NCBI GenBank assembly: GCA_027487585.1
Contig: JAIYDH010000153.1
Location: 1-48,899, forward strand
Reading direction: 5' to 3'
Source of the DNA: Rubrivivax sp.
GTDB taxonomy: Bacteria > Pseudomonadota > Gammaproteobacteria > Burkholderiales > Burkholderiaceae_C
Length of the DNA: 48,899 nucleotides
Below the pieces are notes generated by a model, which ran no database searches, was not told the DNA's origin, and saw only the letters and a program-made list of their open reading frames with translations. Positions 1-9,711 of this stretch are shown here, piece by piece; the stretch's first letter is position 1; the number at the start of each line of letters is the position of its first letter. The translations under genes were made by a program, and so were the position numbers.

Positions 1-175
1 GACGCCTGCGGCTGGAAGGGCAAGAGCATCGGCCGCGCCGGCGTGTACGACAAGCAGGCGCTGGTGCTCGTCAACCGCGGCGGCGCCATCGGCGCCGAGG
101 TGGTGACGCTGGCGCGCGCCATCCAGGAGTCGGTCTACGGCCGCTTCGGCATCCGCCTCGAGCCCGAGCCGATCA

Positions 176-183
<8 letters not shown>
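1..183 (+). CDS. murB: UDP-N-acetylenolpyruvoylglucosamine reductase MurB, C-terminal fragment
   Basis: The last 60 codons of a gene that enters from the left edge, ending in TAG at 181-183. The translation begins [16 protein letters not shown] and continues with a QALVLVN segment, then [12 protein letters not shown] and an acidic/proline LEPEP tail. This is the conserved C-terminal substrate-binding end of MurB, the FAD enzyme that reduces UDP-GlcNAc-enolpyruvate to UDP-MurNAc in cytoplasmic peptidoglycan precursor synthesis. The GWKG...GxAGV segment and the RFGxxLEPEP ending are typical of proteobacterial MurB. The gene converges on the histidine kinase on the other strand and the two coding regions overlap by 8 bases. 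The catalytic and FAD domains lie outside the window. Confidence 0.9.
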
Positions 184-2512
<2,329 letters not shown>

Positions 2513-2568
2513 CTCGTGCTATGCGGGGCGGGCGCAGTTTACGCGCCGCCCTGTGCTGCCCGAGATCG

Positions 2569-3321
2569 TCAACCCGGGTGCAGCATGTCGCCGATGTCGA
2601 GGCCCGTCAGCTGCTTGGCTTGGCGCGCCAACCACCACAGCAGCGCCATCATCATCACCGTCGACGGGATGGCGATGACGGGATAGCTCAGCAGCGTGAG
2701 CCGGCCGAGCTCCTGGTTGAAGGCCTCGGTGCCGGCAGGGCTGGTCACCACCGCGCGGGCCAGCACGTAGTTGGCCACCGACGAGAAGAAGAAGGTCATG
2801 GCCAGCAGCGCGGTGCCCTGGCGCAAACGCGTGTTGAACGCGGCCTGGTTGCCCTTGGACTGCAGGGCTGCGTTCACGCGCTCGACATCGAACAGCGACG
2901 CGTTGAACACCAACAGGTGGATCAGCGGGCGCCGCGCCCAGATGGAGCCGAGGATCACGAGGCCGATGAAGCCCGGCACCGCGGCCTCCTTGACGGCGAG
3001 CCAGCGCGCGTCGAGCGCCAGCAGGCCGATGCCGCCGGTAAGCAGCGTGCTGACCACGCCCAGCACCGCCATCCAGTTGAGCTTGCGGCGCTTGACGGCG
3101 TCCCACAGGCCCCAGGCGAGCGGAAACGCCAGCGCCAGCAGCAGCGCCCGCAAGGGCCCCAGCCGCTCGGCACTGCTGAGCTGCATCAGCACGAGGGCCG
3201 GCAGCAGGATGGTGATGCCGATCTCGAGCAGCGGATTGGGCTTGGCAGCGGGGGCTTGGGACACGTTCTCGCGGGGCGGTTCAGACAGCGCGCATTGTGG
3301 CGCGGCGTGATGACAGCGCAC
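2569..3321 (-). CDS. VC0807-family multipass membrane protein
   Basis: A 250-residue protein (with the ATG at 3319-3321) that is almost entirely membrane-embedded, with about six hydrophobic segments near residues 32-48, 55-74, 82-99, 112-127, 165-187 and 208-230. The segments PLAWGLWDAVKRRKLNW, STLLTGGIGLLALD and WLAVKEAAVPGFIGL match the conserved pattern of VC0807-family inner membrane proteins, whose function is unknown. The first 20 residues look non-native. A GTG at 3262-3264 that starts VSQAPAAKPNPLLEI would give about 231 residues, closer to the family length; neither start has a convincing Shine-Dalgarno. It lies 56 bases upstream (in transcription direction) of the hybrid kinase gene on the same strand, so co-transcription is possible. 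Confidence 0.75.
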   Translation of the reverse strand: MRCHHAAPQCALSEPPRENVSQAPAAKPNPLLEIGITILLPALVLMQLSSAERLGPLRALLLALAFPLAWGLWDAVKRRKLNWMAVLGVVSTLLTGGIGLLALDARWLAVKEAAVPGFIGLVILGSIWARRPLIHLLVFNASLFDVERVNAALQSKGNQAAFNTRLRQGTALLAMTFFFSSVANYVLARAVVTSPAGTEAFNQELGRLTLLSYPVIAIPSTVMMMALLWWLARQAKQLTGLDIGDMLHPG

Positions 3322-3381
3322 GGGTGACCATGACAGCCGCCCTGCCGCGGCGGTCTGCCCACGCTGGCGCAGCAGCGGCTT

Positions 3382-3639
3382 CTAGATCTCGTCGACGGCC
3401 CGCGCCAGCATCACCTTCAGGCGGGCGGCTGCGCGCCGCAGCGGTGCGCTGGAGCCCGCCTCCGCAGCATCGAGCACGGCACGGGCGTACACGGCGTCGT
3501 GCTGCATGCGCTCGACGTGCAGGTGCTGGCCGATGCCGGCAGCCAGCCACTTCAGCTCGATCACGGCCACCAGGGGCAGCAGTTCGGCCTCGTCCGTGTC
3601 GGGCGACGGGGCGAGCGGCGGGGGCGGAAACGGAGCCAT
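3382..3639 (-). CDS. Small hypothetical protein (85 aa)
   Basis: An 85-residue ORF from the ATG at 3637-3639 to TAG at 3382-3384. The N-terminus is proline-rich (MAPFPPPPLAPSPDTDEAEL) and is followed by three predicted amphipathic helices (LLPLVAVIELKWLAAGIGQ, then an HVERMQHDAVYARAVLDAAE stretch, then a basic RRAAARLKVMLARAVDEI end). I recognise no domain, and there is no signal peptide or membrane segment. Reading frame and codon use look coding, and the ORF occupies exactly the gap between the VC0807-family gene and the divergent oxygenase. The same frame stays open much further upstream, but that extension runs antisense through the oxygenase gene and has arginine-rich shadow composition, so I use the short start. 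Function unknown. Confidence 0.55.
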   Translation of the reverse strand: MAPFPPPPLAPSPDTDEAELLPLVAVIELKWLAAGIGQHLHVERMQHDAVYARAVLDAAEAGSSAPLRRAAARLKVMLARAVDEI

Positions 3640-3752
3640 GGGCGGGACGCTAGCCCGACTACCCCGCAATCCGCTGACAGCGGACTGGGGAGCCTCCCCC
3701 AGAATGCCGGCTTGCCAAACCCGCAGGCCCGACCCCGGCCCCGACCCGCACC

Positions 3753-4514
3753 ATGTACCCGCCACCTCCGCTGACCGCCTTGCCCGACCTCGGGGCCCAA
3801 CTCGCCAGCGCCGGCTGGGCTGTGCTCGACGAGGCCTCGCTGCAGCAGCTCGCCGGCATCGGGCCCGAGGCCGAGGCGCGCTGGACCCGCGCCTGGGACA
3901 GCCTGCCGCCCGACCACTACCTGCGCGACGGGGGGCGCTATCGGCGCCGCCGCCACGGCTGCTTTGTCGTCGACGGCGGCCGCGCCCAGGCCGCGCCGCA
4001 CCGGCCGCACTGGCAGCCGCTGGACTACAACGCCTTGCACGGGGGCATCGAGCGCCACTTCGAGCCACTGCCTGCGGCCTGGGCGGCCGACGCCGACTGG
4101 CAGCGCCTGCTGCTCGCCCTGGCGGGTGTGGCCGACGGCCTGCGCGGCCGCCAGCCCTGGTTCGTGGAAGCACACCCCTTCCGCATCGACGCCGACGAAG
4201 GCATCGGCCGCCCCACGCCTGAGGGCGCGCACCGCGACGGCGTCGATCTCGTCGCCGTGGTGCTGGTGGGCCGCCGCAACGTGCGCGGCGGCGAGACCCG
4301 GGTGTTCGACGCGCGCGGCCCGCAGGGCGTGCGCTTCCAGCTGACCCAGCCCTGGAGCGTGCTGCTGCTCGACGACGAGCGCGTGATCCACGAGTCCACC
4401 CCCATCCAGCCCGTGGAGGCCGGCCAGCCGAGCCACCGCGACACGCTGGTGCTGACCTTCCGCCGCGGCGGCTTCCAGGGCCCGCAGGCGCCTGCAGCGA
4501 CATCCACGCCATGA
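3753..4514 (+). CDS. 2OG-Fe(II) dioxygenase family protein (amino-acid hydroxylase-like)
   Basis: A 253-residue protein of the 2OG-Fe dioxygenase family that includes bacterial free amino acid hydroxylases such as L-isoleucine 4-hydroxylase (family assignment from memory of motifs). The Fe(II) facial triad is visible as His160-Arg-Asp162 (PEGAHRDGVD) and His213 (ERVIHESTP). Arg229 in SHRDTLVLTF is the likely 2-oxoglutarate carboxylate ligand. A GGETRVFD strand sits between them, as in the family's jelly-roll core. It probably hydroxylates a small metabolite using O2 and 2-oxoglutarate, releasing succinate and CO2, in the cytoplasm. Its stop codon overlaps the start of the PLP lyase gene (ATGA at 4511-4514), which implies translational coupling and a shared substrate or pathway. 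No good Shine-Dalgarno precedes the ATG, so the start is provisional. Confidence 0.82.
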   Translation: MYPPPPLTALPDLGAQLASAGWAVLDEASLQQLAGIGPEAEARWTRAWDSLPPDHYLRDGGRYRRRRHGCFVVDGGRAQAAPHRPHWQPLDYNALHGGIERHFEPLPAAWAADADWQRLLLALAGVADGLRGRQPWFVEAHPFRIDADEGIGRPTPEGAHRDGVDLVAVVLVGRRNVRGGETRVFDARGPQGVRFQLTQPWSVLLLDDERVIHESTPIQPVEAGQPSHRDTLVLTFRRGGFQGPQAPAATSTP

Positions 4515-5515
4515 ACCTGAGCGCCTCCCCCCTCGCCATCACCGCCGACGACGTGGCCGCGGCCGGACGCCGGCTCGAAGGCCACGCGCTGCGCACGCCC
4601 GTGCTCACCAGCCGCACGGCTGATGAACTCACCGGCGCGCAGCTGTTCTTCAAGTGCGAGAACTTCCAGCGCATGGGCGCGTTCAAGTTCCGCGGCGCCT
4701 TCAACGCGCTGGCGCAGTTCACGCCCGAGCAGCGCCGGCGCGGCGTGATCGCGTTCTCGTCGGGCAACCACGCGCAGGCCATCGCGCTGTCGGCGCGCAT
4801 GCTGGGCATGCCCTCGGTCATCGTGATGCCGCACGACTCGCCCGCCGCCAAGCTGGCCGCCACGCGCGGCTACCAGGTAGGGCAGCCCGGCAGCGAGGTC
4901 GTGCTCTACGACCGCTACACCGAAGACCGCGAGGCCATCGGCCGCCAGCTTGCCGAGCAGCGTGGCATGACGCTGATCCCGCCCTACGACCACGCGCACG
5001 TGATGGCCGGGCAGGGCACGGCCGCCGCCGAGCTGCTGCAGGAAACAGGCCCGCTGGACCTGCTGCTGGTGTGCGTGGGCGGCGGCGGCCTCATCGCCGG
5101 CTGCGCCGTGGCGGCGCGGGCGGCGAGCCCGGGCGCGGTGGTGATCGGCGTCGAACCCGAGGCCGGCAACGACACGCAGCAGAGCCTGGCGGCCGGGCGC
5201 ATCGTGCACATCGACACGCCCAAGACGATAGCCGACGGCGCGCAGACGCAGCACAGCGGCACGCTCACCTTCCCCGTCATCCAGCGCCTGGTGCAGGGCA
5301 TCGTCACCGTCAGCGACGAGCAGCTCGTGCGCACGATGCGCTTCTTTGCCGAGCGCATGAAGATGGTCGTCGAGCCCACCGGTTGCCTGGCTGCGGCGGC
5401 GCTGCTCGAAGGCGTGGTGCCGGCGCGCAGGCAGCGCGTGGGCGTCATCGTCAGCGGCGGCAACGTCGACCTGGCGCGCTACGCGGCCTTCATCGGCGGC
5501 ACGGCTCTCGGTTGA
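4511..5515 (+). CDS. PLP-dependent threonine/serine (hydroxyaspartate) ammonia-lyase or racemase
   Basis: A 334-residue fold-type II PLP enzyme of the threonine dehydratase/serine racemase group. The Schiff-base lysine is Lys59 in MGAFKFRGAFNAL. The substrate loop SSGNHAQ is at 83-89, the phosphate-binding glycine loop GGGGL at 190-194, and the pyridine-N contact region SGGN at 315-318. The protein ends about where the catalytic domain ends, so it lacks the C-terminal ACT regulatory domain of biosynthetic IlvA and is a catabolic/racemase-type enzyme. Known reactions of this subgroup are dehydration-deamination of threonine, serine or 3-hydroxyaspartate, and serine racemisation; the sequence alone does not choose between them. 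Its ATG overlaps the stop of the upstream 2OG oxygenase, so the two are likely made together, possibly hydroxylating an amino acid and then eliminating ammonia from the beta-hydroxy product. Confidence 0.88.
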   Translation: MNLSASPLAITADDVAAAGRRLEGHALRTPVLTSRTADELTGAQLFFKCENFQRMGAFKFRGAFNALAQFTPEQRRRGVIAFSSGNHAQAIALSARMLGMPSVIVMPHDSPAAKLAATRGYQVGQPGSEVVLYDRYTEDREAIGRQLAEQRGMTLIPPYDHAHVMAGQGTAAAELLQETGPLDLLLVCVGGGGLIAGCAVAARAASPGAVVIGVEPEAGNDTQQSLAAGRIVHIDTPKTIADGAQTQHSGTLTFPVIQRLVQGIVTVSDEQLVRTMRFFAERMKMVVEPTGCLAAAALLEGVVPARRQRVGVIVSGGNVDLARYAAFIGGTALG

Positions 5516-5580
5516 GGTGGCGGCGCGGTCGGGGGCTGCGGTAACGTCTCTGTCCCGAACCCGACCGACGAAGTCCCGAC

Positions 5581-7095
5581 ATGGCCGACACGCCCACTCC
5601 CGCCGCCGCACCGCCCGCGTCCTTGCCCGATGACGCGGCCAAGCGCCAGAAGGCCCGCTTCGAGCAATTGCTAGGCAGCGCGCCCGCGCGCAGCACCGGC
5701 CAGGTGGCGCTGGCCAGCGGCGGCACGCTCGACTACGCCGTGACGGCGGAGTTCCTGCCCGTGGTGCTGGGCGGCAGCGAGCCCGATGCACAGGAGCCCA
5801 AGGCGGCCGTCCTTACCACGGCCTACACCGTGGCCGGCCACGCCTCGCGCCCGGTGTGCTTTGCCTTCAACGGCGGCCCGGGCTCGGCCTCGATCTGGCT
5901 GCACCTGGGCGCGCTGGGCCCCAAGCGCGTGGTCGTGCCCGACGACGGCTCGATGCCGCCGGCCCCCTACGGCGTGCAGGACAACCCGCACACCTGGCTG
6001 GAGCACTTCGATCTGGTGTTCATCGACCCACCGCACACCGGCTGGTCACTCGCCGCCGACGAGGCCGCGCGCAAGAAAGTGCTCGGCACCGATGGCGACA
6101 TCGCCTGCTTCAGCGAGGTCATCCGCCTGTGGCTGACGCGGCACCGCCGCTTCGGCTCGCCCGTGTATCTGTGCGGCGAAAGCTACGGCACCACGCGCGG
6201 CGCCGGCATCGCCAACCAGTTGCACGAGCTGGGCGTGGTGGTCAACGGCACCATCCTCGTCTCGCTGGCGATGGACCTGCAGAGCATCGTCTTCGCGCCC
6301 GGCAACGATCTGCCCTATGCGCTGTTCCTGCCGGCGTTTGCCAACGTCTCGCAGTACCACGGGCTGCTGCAGGGGCCGCAGGCGGCCTCGCCCGAGGCCG
6401 CGCGTGCCGCGGCCGAGGCCTTTGTGCAGGAAGACTACGCCGCAGCCTTGCTGGCCGGCGCCCGCATGAGCGAAAAGACCCGCTCGCGCCTGGCGCGCCG
6501 GCTGGCCGAGCTGACGGGCCTGTCGCGCACGCTGGTCGAAGAGAAGAACCTGCGCATCAGCGACCAGACCTACTTCTTCGAGGCGCTGCGCCACCGCGGC
6601 CTGATCGTCGGCCGTCTCGAAGCCCGCAGCACCGGGCCCATGGCCGCCAGCCGCACGCGCGACTGGGAGTTCGACCCCGGCATCGAGGCCATCGCGGCCC
6701 CCTACGCCATGGCCGCCATGCGCTACTTCAGCGAGACCCTGGGCTTGGGCCTGGAGCAGCGCTACATGGTCATCAATGGCGACGTCAACCGCGGCTGGAA
6801 CTGGATCCGCGGCGGCGAGAGCGAAGCCCGGCGCATGGGCTACACCTGCACCAGCACCGACCTGGCCCAGGCGCTGCGCCGCAACCCGCACTTCAAGGTG
6901 CTGGCCGCCAGCGGCCGTTACGACCTCGGCACGCCCTACAGCGCCAGTGACTGGAGCCTGGCGCAGCTCGACGCGCCGGCCGAGGTGCTGCAGCGCGTGA
7001 CGCACCGCTACTACGACGCCGGCCACATGATGTACACGCGGCAGGCCGACCTGGTGCAGCTCAAGGCCGACCTCGCGGCCTGGATGGCAGCTTGA
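5581..7095 (+). CDS. S10 family serine carboxypeptidase-like protein, no signal peptide
   Basis: A 504-residue alpha/beta-hydrolase of peptidase family S10. The oxyanion-hole signature FAFNGGPGSAS is at 94-104, the nucleophile elbow GESYG at 199-203 (Ser201), and the acid and base residues are Asp448 (SGRYDLGTP) and His482 (DAGHMMY). All three catalytic residues are present and in the usual order. The start, MADTPTPAAAPPASLPDD, has no signal peptide or lipobox, whereas eukaryotic and many bacterial S10 enzymes are secreted, so this one is predicted to be cytoplasmic. It probably removes C-terminal residues from peptides; no substrate can be read from the sequence. It starts 65 bases after the lyase gene and ends 16 bases before the phosphofructokinase gene, on the same strand, so all four genes from 3753 may form one operon. 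Confidence 0.88.
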   Translation: MADTPTPAAAPPASLPDDAAKRQKARFEQLLGSAPARSTGQVALASGGTLDYAVTAEFLPVVLGGSEPDAQEPKAAVLTTAYTVAGHASRPVCFAFNGGPGSASIWLHLGALGPKRVVVPDDGSMPPAPYGVQDNPHTWLEHFDLVFIDPPHTGWSLAADEAARKKVLGTDGDIACFSEVIRLWLTRHRRFGSPVYLCGESYGTTRGAGIANQLHELGVVVNGTILVSLAMDLQSIVFAPGNDLPYALFLPAFANVSQYHGLLQGPQAASPEAARAAAEAFVQEDYAAALLAGARMSEKTRSRLARRLAELTGLSRTLVEEKNLRISDQTYFFEALRHRGLIVGRLEARSTGPMAASRTRDWEFDPGIEAIAAPYAMAAMRYFSETLGLGLEQRYMVINGDVNRGWNWIRGGESEARRMGYTCTSTDLAQALRRNPHFKVLAASGRYDLGTPYSASDWSLAQLDAPAEVLQRVTHRYYDAGHMMYTRQADLVQLKADLAAWMAA

Positions 7096-7111
7096 CCGCG
7101 CAGCGGCGGCG

Positions 7112-8182
7112 ATGAAGATCGGCGTGCTCACGGGCGGTGGCGACTGCCCGGGCCTGAACGCGGTGATCCGCGCCGTGACGCTGGCGCTGCAGCAGCAGGG
7201 CGCCACGGTGTGGGGCATCGAGCGGGGCTTCCGCGGCCTGCTCGAGGGCGGCGGGCGCGAGCTGCTGCGGCCCGAGGTGAGCGGCATCCTGGCCGAGGGC
7301 GGCACCATCCTCGGCACCGACAACACCTGCGATCCGTTTGCCGATCGATCGGCCGACCGTGCCACGCAGCCGCCGCGCGACCGCTCGGCCGAGGCGCTGG
7401 GCCACGCCCGCGCCTGGGGCCTGGATGCGCTGGTGGCCATCGGCGGCGACGGCAGCATGGCCATCGCGCACCGCTTCCACGAGGCCGGGCTCCCGTTGGT
7501 GGGCGTGCCCAAGACCATCGACAACGACCTCGCCCACACCGACCGCACTTTCGGCTTCGACAGCGCCGTGGCCGTGGTGGCCGAGGCGCTGGACCGGCTG
7601 GCCACCACGGCGCGCAGCCACGGCCGCGTGATGCTGTGCGAGACGATGGGCCGCTACGCCGGCTGGATCGCGCTCGAAGGTGGGCTGGCGGGAGCGGCCG
7701 ATGTCATCCTGCTGCCCGAGCGGCCCTACAGCGTCGATGCCGTGGCGGACTTCTGCGCCGCGCGCGAGGCGCAAGGCCTGTCGACGCTGATCTGCATCGC
7801 CGAAGGCGCGCACGCCGCCGGCCAGGGCCTGGCGGTGCGTGCCCACCTGCCCGGCAGCCCCGACCCCTTGCGCCTGGGCGGCGCCGCCGAGCGGCTGCAG
7901 AACGCGCTGCAGCCGCGGCTGAGGAGCGAGGTGCGCAGCGCCGTGCTCGGCCACACGCAGCGCGGCGGCACGCCCACGGCCTTCGACCGCGTGCTGGCCA
8001 CGCGCTTTGGTGTGGCGGCGGCGGGGCTCGTCAGCCGGGGCGAGTTCGGCCGTATGGTGGCGCTGCAGGGCAATGCCTGCGGCAGCGTGGCGCTGGCCGA
8101 TGTCGCCGGCCACAACCGCGTCGTGCCCGAGGGCCACGAGCTGCTGCGCGCGGCCGAGGCGCTGGGGCTGTGCCTGGGCTGA
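7112..8182 (+). CDS. pfkA: 6-phosphofructokinase (ATP- or mixed-donor type)
   Basis: A 356-residue PFK-A superfamily enzyme that phosphorylates fructose 6-phosphate to fructose 1,6-bisphosphate in glycolysis. The N-terminus MKIGVLTGGGDCPGLNAV is the phosphate-donor loop, GGDGS at 111-115 the second donor loop, PKTIDNDL at 133-140 carries the catalytic base Asp137, and ETMGRYAGW and LGHTQRGG are further substrate motifs. In this superfamily Gly at the GGDGS position (Gly114) favours ATP, while Asp there marks pyrophosphate enzymes. The adjacent Lys134 in PKTIDND is usually found in pyrophosphate or mixed enzymes. ATP is therefore the likelier donor, but this is not settled. Many Burkholderiales lack a PFK, so its presence is informative about glycolysis here. 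It converges on the cupin gene with a 4-base gap. Confidence 0.9.
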   Translation: MKIGVLTGGGDCPGLNAVIRAVTLALQQQGATVWGIERGFRGLLEGGGRELLRPEVSGILAEGGTILGTDNTCDPFADRSADRATQPPRDRSAEALGHARAWGLDALVAIGGDGSMAIAHRFHEAGLPLVGVPKTIDNDLAHTDRTFGFDSAVAVVAEALDRLATTARSHGRVMLCETMGRYAGWIALEGGLAGAADVILLPERPYSVDAVADFCAAREAQGLSTLICIAEGAHAAGQGLAVRAHLPGSPDPLRLGGAAERLQNALQPRLRSEVRSAVLGHTQRGGTPTAFDRVLATRFGVAAAGLVSRGEFGRMVALQGNACGSVALADVAGHNRVVPEGHELLRAAEALGLCLG

Positions 8183-8186
8183 GGCG

Positions 8187-8678
8187 CTACAGCAGCCGCG
8201 TGAGCTCGGGCGCGAGGCCAGGCAAGGCTGCACGCAGGGCCGCGTCGTCGCGGCCGAAGGCGAAGTCGGCAAAGTCGAAGCCCGGGCCGACGGTGGCGCC
8301 GACGTAGGCGAACGCGCCCATCGGCTCGGCAGCCTGCCACCAGTCGGCCGGCGCCACGTGGCGCGGGCGGCAGCCGGTGGTCACGGCACCCAGCACCACA
8401 CGCTCCACGCGCGACAGATCCGGCGGCAGCAGCCACAACACGAGCCCGTCGCCTTCGAGCAGGTGCCAAACCTCGTCGGAGCGCACGCGGTGCCAGGCGC
8501 TGGCCTGGCCGCGTTCAAGCAGGAAGTCGATGGTCGTGAGCGCGACGCGGCCCTCCCGCCCGTCCTGCGCATCAACAGGGCGGCCCGAGCGAAAGACCTC
8601 GGCGTACCACCCGCCCTCGGGGTGCGGCTGCAGGCCGAGCTCGCGGATCAGCGTGCGCGAACGCGGCTCCTCATGCAT
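8187..8678 (-). CDS. Cupin domain protein (DUF985 / Cupin_5)
   Basis: A 163-residue single-domain cupin. The family's opening motif, LGLQPHPEGGWYAEVFRS at 15-31, is present, followed by SAWHRVRSDEVWHLLEGD (60-77) with His63, Glu69 and His72 as the likely metal or ligand-binding set. The downstream segment GATVGPGFDFADF (128-139) is the usual C-terminal hallmark. Length fits the family (about 150-170). The biochemical role of this family is largely unknown; some members have been linked to sugar epimerase-like folds. Its start overlaps the stop of the SDR gene by 8 bases on the same strand, so it is translated from the SDR message and probably acts with it. Confidence 0.85.
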   Translation of the reverse strand: MHEEPRSRTLIRELGLQPHPEGGWYAEVFRSGRPVDAQDGREGRVALTTIDFLLERGQASAWHRVRSDEVWHLLEGDGLVLWLLPPDLSRVERVVLGAVTTGCRPRHVAPADWWQAAEPMGAFAYVGATVGPGFDFADFAFGRDDAALRAALPGLAPELTRLL

Positions 8679-9405
8679 CGCGCACGTCTCCGACGGGGTT
8701 GCTGCCGAAGTCGTCGCGGTCCAGGTAGCGCAGCAGCTTGGTGGCGGCCAGCGCCGGGCTGTCGAGCTGCCCGGCGGTCTTGAAGCCGAGGAAGCGGTCG
8801 CGTTCGGGGAAGCGGCTGCGATCGGCGGTGCGCAGCTGAACCTGCATGTCGGTGTCGATGATGCCCGGCGCCAGCGACACGATGCGCGCGCCGTGCGGCC
8901 GCGCGGCTTCTTCGAGCGCCACCGTGCGGGCCAGGTGGTCCATGCCCGCCTTGGCAGCGCAATAGCTGGCGCTGCCGGCCATGGCCCGGCGGCCCAGGCC
9001 CGAGGAGACCAGCACCACCTTGCGCGGCACCGTCCAGGCCGAGCTGGCCCGCAGGAACGCCGCGGTCAGCAGCAGCGCCGACTCCAGCCCCACGCGCACG
9101 GCCGTCGACAGTTCGGCCAGGTCGCCGTCGGCGAGCGGCCCCGGCGTGCTCACCACACCCGCGTTGTTCAGGAGTGTGGCCGTGGTGGGTTGCGGCTGAC
9201 CGGCCAGCCACTGCTGCAGTCGCTCCGCCACGGGCACGGGGTCGGCGAGGTCGGCTCGCCAGGCAATCAGCTCGCCGCCGGTGGGCACGCGAGCCACCGT
9301 CTCGCCACGCGCGATGGCCAGCACGCGGTGGCCGCGCTGCAGCAGCTGCTCGGTGAGCGCCAGGCCCAGGCCGCGCGACGAGCCAGTGACGATGCTCAGG
9401 TGCAT
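8671..9405 (-). CDS. Short-chain dehydrogenase/reductase (SDR)
   Basis: A 244-residue classical SDR oxidoreductase. The Rossmann cofactor motif TGSSRGLG is at 7-14, NNAG at 80-83, catalytic Ser near 134-135, and YCAAK supplies Tyr148 and Lys152. An APGIIDTDM segment follows at 179-187. It should use NAD(P)H to reduce or oxidise a carbonyl/alcohol; the substrate is unknown. The overall look (short loops, ALEEAARPHGARIVSLAPG) resembles the sepiapterin reductase/benzil reductase-like SDR group. I choose the ATG at 9403-9405 because GGAAGG lies a few bases upstream on the minus strand. The open frame continues 64 codons further but that extension has no SDR homology. Overlaps the downstream cupin gene by 8 bases. 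Confidence 0.88.
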   Translation of the reverse strand: MHLSIVTGSSRGLGLALTEQLLQRGHRVLAIARGETVARVPTGGELIAWRADLADPVPVAERLQQWLAGQPQPTTATLLNNAGVVSTPGPLADGDLAELSTAVRVGLESALLLTAAFLRASSAWTVPRKVVLVSSGLGRRAMAGSASYCAAKAGMDHLARTVALEEAARPHGARIVSLAPGIIDTDMQVQLRTADRSRFPERDRFLGFKTAGQLDSPALAATKLLRYLDRDDFGSNPVGDVRDA

Positions 9406-9711
9406 GGGGTGCCTTCCGTGCTTTGCAGGGGGATCGAGGGCGTGCCAGCAGTCCCGGGCGGGAGCAGGCCCTCCGCGTGCGTTGGCTTCATGGGGGCGCT
9501 GTGCTGAGGCATGGCGCTCATTGTCGCCGCCTGGCGTGCCGGGCTCACCGCCGGGGATCCCGTGCAGTCCGTCCGGCAGGTCCGTCCGGTGGCGCACGGG
9601 TCGACCTCAAGGTCTCGCCAGGCGGGCCGATGAAGGACGAATCGGGATACGCCCGCGCCCTTCGCGCGGTGCGCAGCCCCTGTCCGCCCCTCAGCTCCCC
9701 AGGACCCCCGC
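9406..9711. promoter_or_regulatory. 306-bp divergent intergenic region between SDR and giant RTX gene
   Basis: No gene is seen here. The region separates two divergent starts, so it should hold promoters for both the SDR/cupin pair and the RTX gene. An exact 10-base direct repeat GTCCGTCCGG occurs at 9567-9576 and 9580-9589 (13-base period, a little over one helical turn), a possible binding site for a regulator. AGGA lies about 7 bases before the RTX ATG. I find no convincing sigma70 -35/-10 pair and no sigma54 GG-N10-GC element, so no promoter is placed. Confidence 0.4.

Noticed and set aside
3640..4863. Extension of the 85-residue ORF to a 493-residue protein
   Set aside because: The extra part is antisense to the oxygenase and lyase genes and is Arg/Ala/Gly-rich with no domain.
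9401..9430. Sigma54-like promoter near TTTGCAGG upstream of the SDR gene
   Set aside because: The TTGCA has no TGG at the required distance, so the GG-N10-GC spacing is not met.
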